This document shows positions 5,532 through 6,882 of a stretch of 6,882 nt of DNA, piece after piece. The translations under genes and the position numbers were made by a program. The notes under the pieces are model-generated. The model saw only the letters and a program-made list of their open reading frames with translations. It was not told where the DNA came from and searched no databases. Numbering within the stretch: position 1 is the stretch's first letter; every line of letters begins with the position of its first letter. Source of the DNA: an uncultured Erysipelotrichaceae bacterium (GTDB lineage Bacteria > Bacillota_I > Bacilli_A > Erysipelotrichales > Erysipelotrichaceae); NCBI GenBank assembly GCA_944325295.1, contig CALUZL010000022.1, positions 1-6,882 on the forward strand. The letters run 5' to 3'.

Positions 5532-6271
5532 AGAAAAAGATGAAACGGAATGCCACTATTAAAATCGTTGTCGATGTGTTGATGACGCTGACGCTGTTGT
5601 TTTTGATGGGATATCAACTTTGGGGAGAAGCGGCTCATGAGTGGGTGGGCGCTTTGATGATGGTGTTATTTATTGCGCATCATTTTTTAAACCGCCAGTG
5701 GTATTTAAACCTGTTTAAGGGCAGACTTACTCCTTTGCGAATGTTTCAAATAATTGTGAATACGTCGCTTTTGATCGCCATGCTATTACAGATGTACAGC
5801 GGTATCATTATGTCGCGTTATGCATTTACCTTTTTGCCTATTGATGGCGGTATGGCACTAGCCAGAAGACTTCACATCTTAGGAGCCTATTGGGGCTATA
5901 TTCTCATGAGTATCCATTTGGGATTGCATTGGAACATGGTCTTAAACGTGCTGAAAAGAAAAATCGGTAAAACAAATGCTTCACGATTTGTAAAGATTGT
6001 TTTGTTCATTTTCGGTATTTTGATTGCAGCTTATGGCCTATTTGTCTTCATAGATCGTGATTTTCTCACGTATATGTTCCTTAGATCAGAATTTGTCTTT
6101 TTGGATTATAGGGAACCACTTTGGTCATTTTATCTTGACTACATCAGTTTGTTGGGTCTTTGGTTATTCCTTGCACATTATCTTTCTAAGGGCTTGAGAA
6201 AGTTAGGAATCAAATCGCTCAAAAACAAAACAGATAAAACATTGGTAAAAGGTGTAAAACGGATCATTTGA
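5528..6271 (+). CDS. DUF4405-type membrane protein, probable b-type cytochrome-like electron carrier
   Basis: The 247-residue protein has about six hydrophobic helices (roughly 11-30, 38-55, 73-95, 115-138, 155-175, 200-220). It has basic ends and resembles DUF4405 membrane proteins. Histidines lie in or next to the helices: His37, His51 and His52 (IAHHFLNRQWY), His116, His130 and His134 (LMSIHLGLHW), and His217. This pattern suggests axial ligands for one or two b hemes, as in membrane cytochromes, but no heme is proven. The ATG at 5528 overlaps the flavodoxin stop (ATGA), the standard sign of translational coupling. An in-frame TTG at 5507 lies inside that gene and is less likely. As the last gene of the operon, it may shuttle electrons between the inner flavodoxin and the outer lipoprotein flavodoxin. 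Confidence 0.82.
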   Translation: MKKKMKRNATIKIVVDVLMTLTLLFLMGYQLWGEAAHEWVGALMMVLFIAHHFLNRQWYLNLFKGRLTPLRMFQIIVNTSLLIAMLLQMYSGIIMSRYAFTFLPIDGGMALARRLHILGAYWGYILMSIHLGLHWNMVLNVLKRKIGKTNASRFVKIVLFIFGILIAAYGLFVFIDRDFLTYMFLRSEFVFLDYREPLWSFYLDYISLLGLWLFLAHYLSKGLRKLGIKSLKNKTDKTLVKGVKRII

Positions 6272-6482
6272 CAAAGAACGCTCACTTTTCCAATCGTCTT
6301 TTTGGCAAGGTTATATGGGTACTGAAAGGGCATATTACACAAGTATTCAAGCAATAAATCAGCTTCTTTAAAAAATGAGCCTATGAGAAACGATGACAGT
6401 TGCTGATCGCTGAGTTTTAGTGAGATATAAACATGATGAATCTTAAATTTGATAAAAACAGAATACGATAGGAGGAAATAAA
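6272..6482. other. Intergenic region between the DUF4405 gene and the aldo/keto reductase gene
   Basis: These 211 bases hold no credible gene. No clear terminator was found after 6271: a weak stem with bulges can be drawn between about 6243 and 6292, but its loop is about 30 bases long. A possible promoter lies at 6400-6431. The aldo/keto reductase ribosome binding site AGGAGG lies at 6470-6475. Confidence 0.6.
6400..6431 (+). promoter_or_regulatory. Weak candidate promoter with 20-base spacer before the aldo/keto reductase gene
   Basis: TTGCTG (6400-6405) and TATAAA (6426-6431) are 20 bases apart, longer than the usual 17. MerR-family activators act on promoters with 19-20 base spacers, and the operon upstream encodes a MerR protein. 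The spacer shows only an imperfect dyad (CTGAG...GTGAG), so this is a tentative call. Confidence 0.25.
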
Positions 6483-6882
6483 ATGAAGTACACAAAACTG
6501 GGAAATTCCGACTTGACCGTTTCCCGCATTTGTATGGGTTGTATGGGATTTGGTGATCCGCAAAAAGGCCAGCATAGTTGGACGTTGGATGAAGAACACT
6601 CACGTGAGATCATTCGCCGTGCTTTGGAACTTGGCGTAAACTTCTTTGATACTGCTATCGGTTATCAAAGCGGCACCAGCGAGCAATACCTCGGCCGCGC
6701 TTTGAAAGACTTTGTAAAACGAGAGGATGTGGTGGTAGCCACTAAGTTTTTGCCACGCACTCAAAAGGAGATCGAAGATGGTGTCAGCGGTCAGCAACAC
6801 ATCCGGAACATGATCGACACCAGTTTACAAAATTTAGGACTCGACTATGTAGATCTGTATATCTATCATATGTGGGATTATA
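6483..6882 (+). CDS. Aldo/keto reductase (partial, 3' end outside window)
   Basis: The first 133 residues of an aldo/keto reductase are present, beginning MKYTKLGNSDLTVSRICMG. The protein is a TIM barrel that uses NAD(P)H to reduce carbonyl groups. All four catalytic residues are seen: Asp56 (FDTA), Tyr61 (AIGYQSGTSE), Lys88 (VVATKF) and His129 (YIYHMW). The spacing fits the SDR-unrelated AKR family of about 310-330 residues, so roughly the last 60 percent is missing. AGGAGG (6470-6475) lies 7 bases before the ATG. It is likely transcribed on its own or with downstream genes. Its substrate is unknown; its position next to a flavodoxin and CMD cluster suggests a role in clearing quinone or aldehyde compounds, which is inference. 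Confidence 0.93.
   Translation, partial: MKYTKLGNSDLTVSRICMGCMGFGDPQKGQHSWTLDEEHSREIIRRALELGVNFFDTAIGYQSGTSEQYLGRALKDFVKREDVVVATKFLPRTQKEIEDGVSGQQHIRNMIDTSLQNLGLDYVDLYIYHMWDY

Noticed and set aside
6178..6603. Reverse-strand open frame of 141 codons
   Set aside because: It overlaps the ends of two well-supported + strand genes, has no family pattern and no convincing start; it is a shadow.
1..6882. CRISPR array, tRNA, rRNA, riboswitch or insertion sequence
   Set aside because: No regularly spaced repeats, no cloverleaf-like pattern, no transposase-like frame and no terminal repeats with target duplications were seen on either strand.

Overview
The window is low-GC DNA with strong AGGAGG-type ribosome binding sites. 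It carries HicAB, a DUF4143-type ATPase relic, and flavodoxin, flavin reductase and DUF4405 genes. This suggests a Bacillota (Firmicutes) bacterium, probably anaerobic. I cannot name the genus from the sequence. All supported genes are on the + strand.

Left part (1-1540), an accessory or decaying region. It opens with the last 21 codons of a carboxymuconolactone decarboxylase-like gene (2-67), followed by a textbook terminator (199-241). Next is a hicA-hicB toxin-antitoxin module with a near-consensus promoter and a palindromic operator. The hicA toxin frame is broken by a frameshift while hicB antitoxin is intact. A 16-bp perfect inverted repeat closes the module. Then comes an AAA-type ATPase relic (about 1001-1540) with no start codon, no Walker A motif and a missing C-terminal half.

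Middle (1558-2664). A LysR-family regulator has its own promoter with a 10-bp palindrome in the spacer. A terminator hairpin sits just before the next gene.

Right part (2681-6271), a compact operon of six genes with gaps of 20 nt or less: a MerR-family regulator, an FMN split-barrel flavin reductase-like protein, a lipoprotein flavodoxin, a carboxymuconolactone decarboxylase-cupin fusion, a cytoplasmic flavodoxin, and a six-helix DUF4405 membrane protein with heme-ligand-like histidines. After a 211-nt gap an aldo/keto reductase begins (6483) and runs off the window.

The most interesting reading is that the operon encodes a flavin-based electron transfer chain. Reduced FMN or a flavodoxin would act inside, the DUF4405 protein would carry electrons in the membrane, and a surface-anchored flavodoxin would act outside. 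The cupin fusion and the aldo/keto reductase would be soluble redox or detoxification partners. This is inference from gene content. The fragment at the left edge closely resembles the carboxymuconolactone decarboxylase domain of the fusion gene (17 of 21 residues identical), so a second related gene cluster probably lies just upstream of the window.
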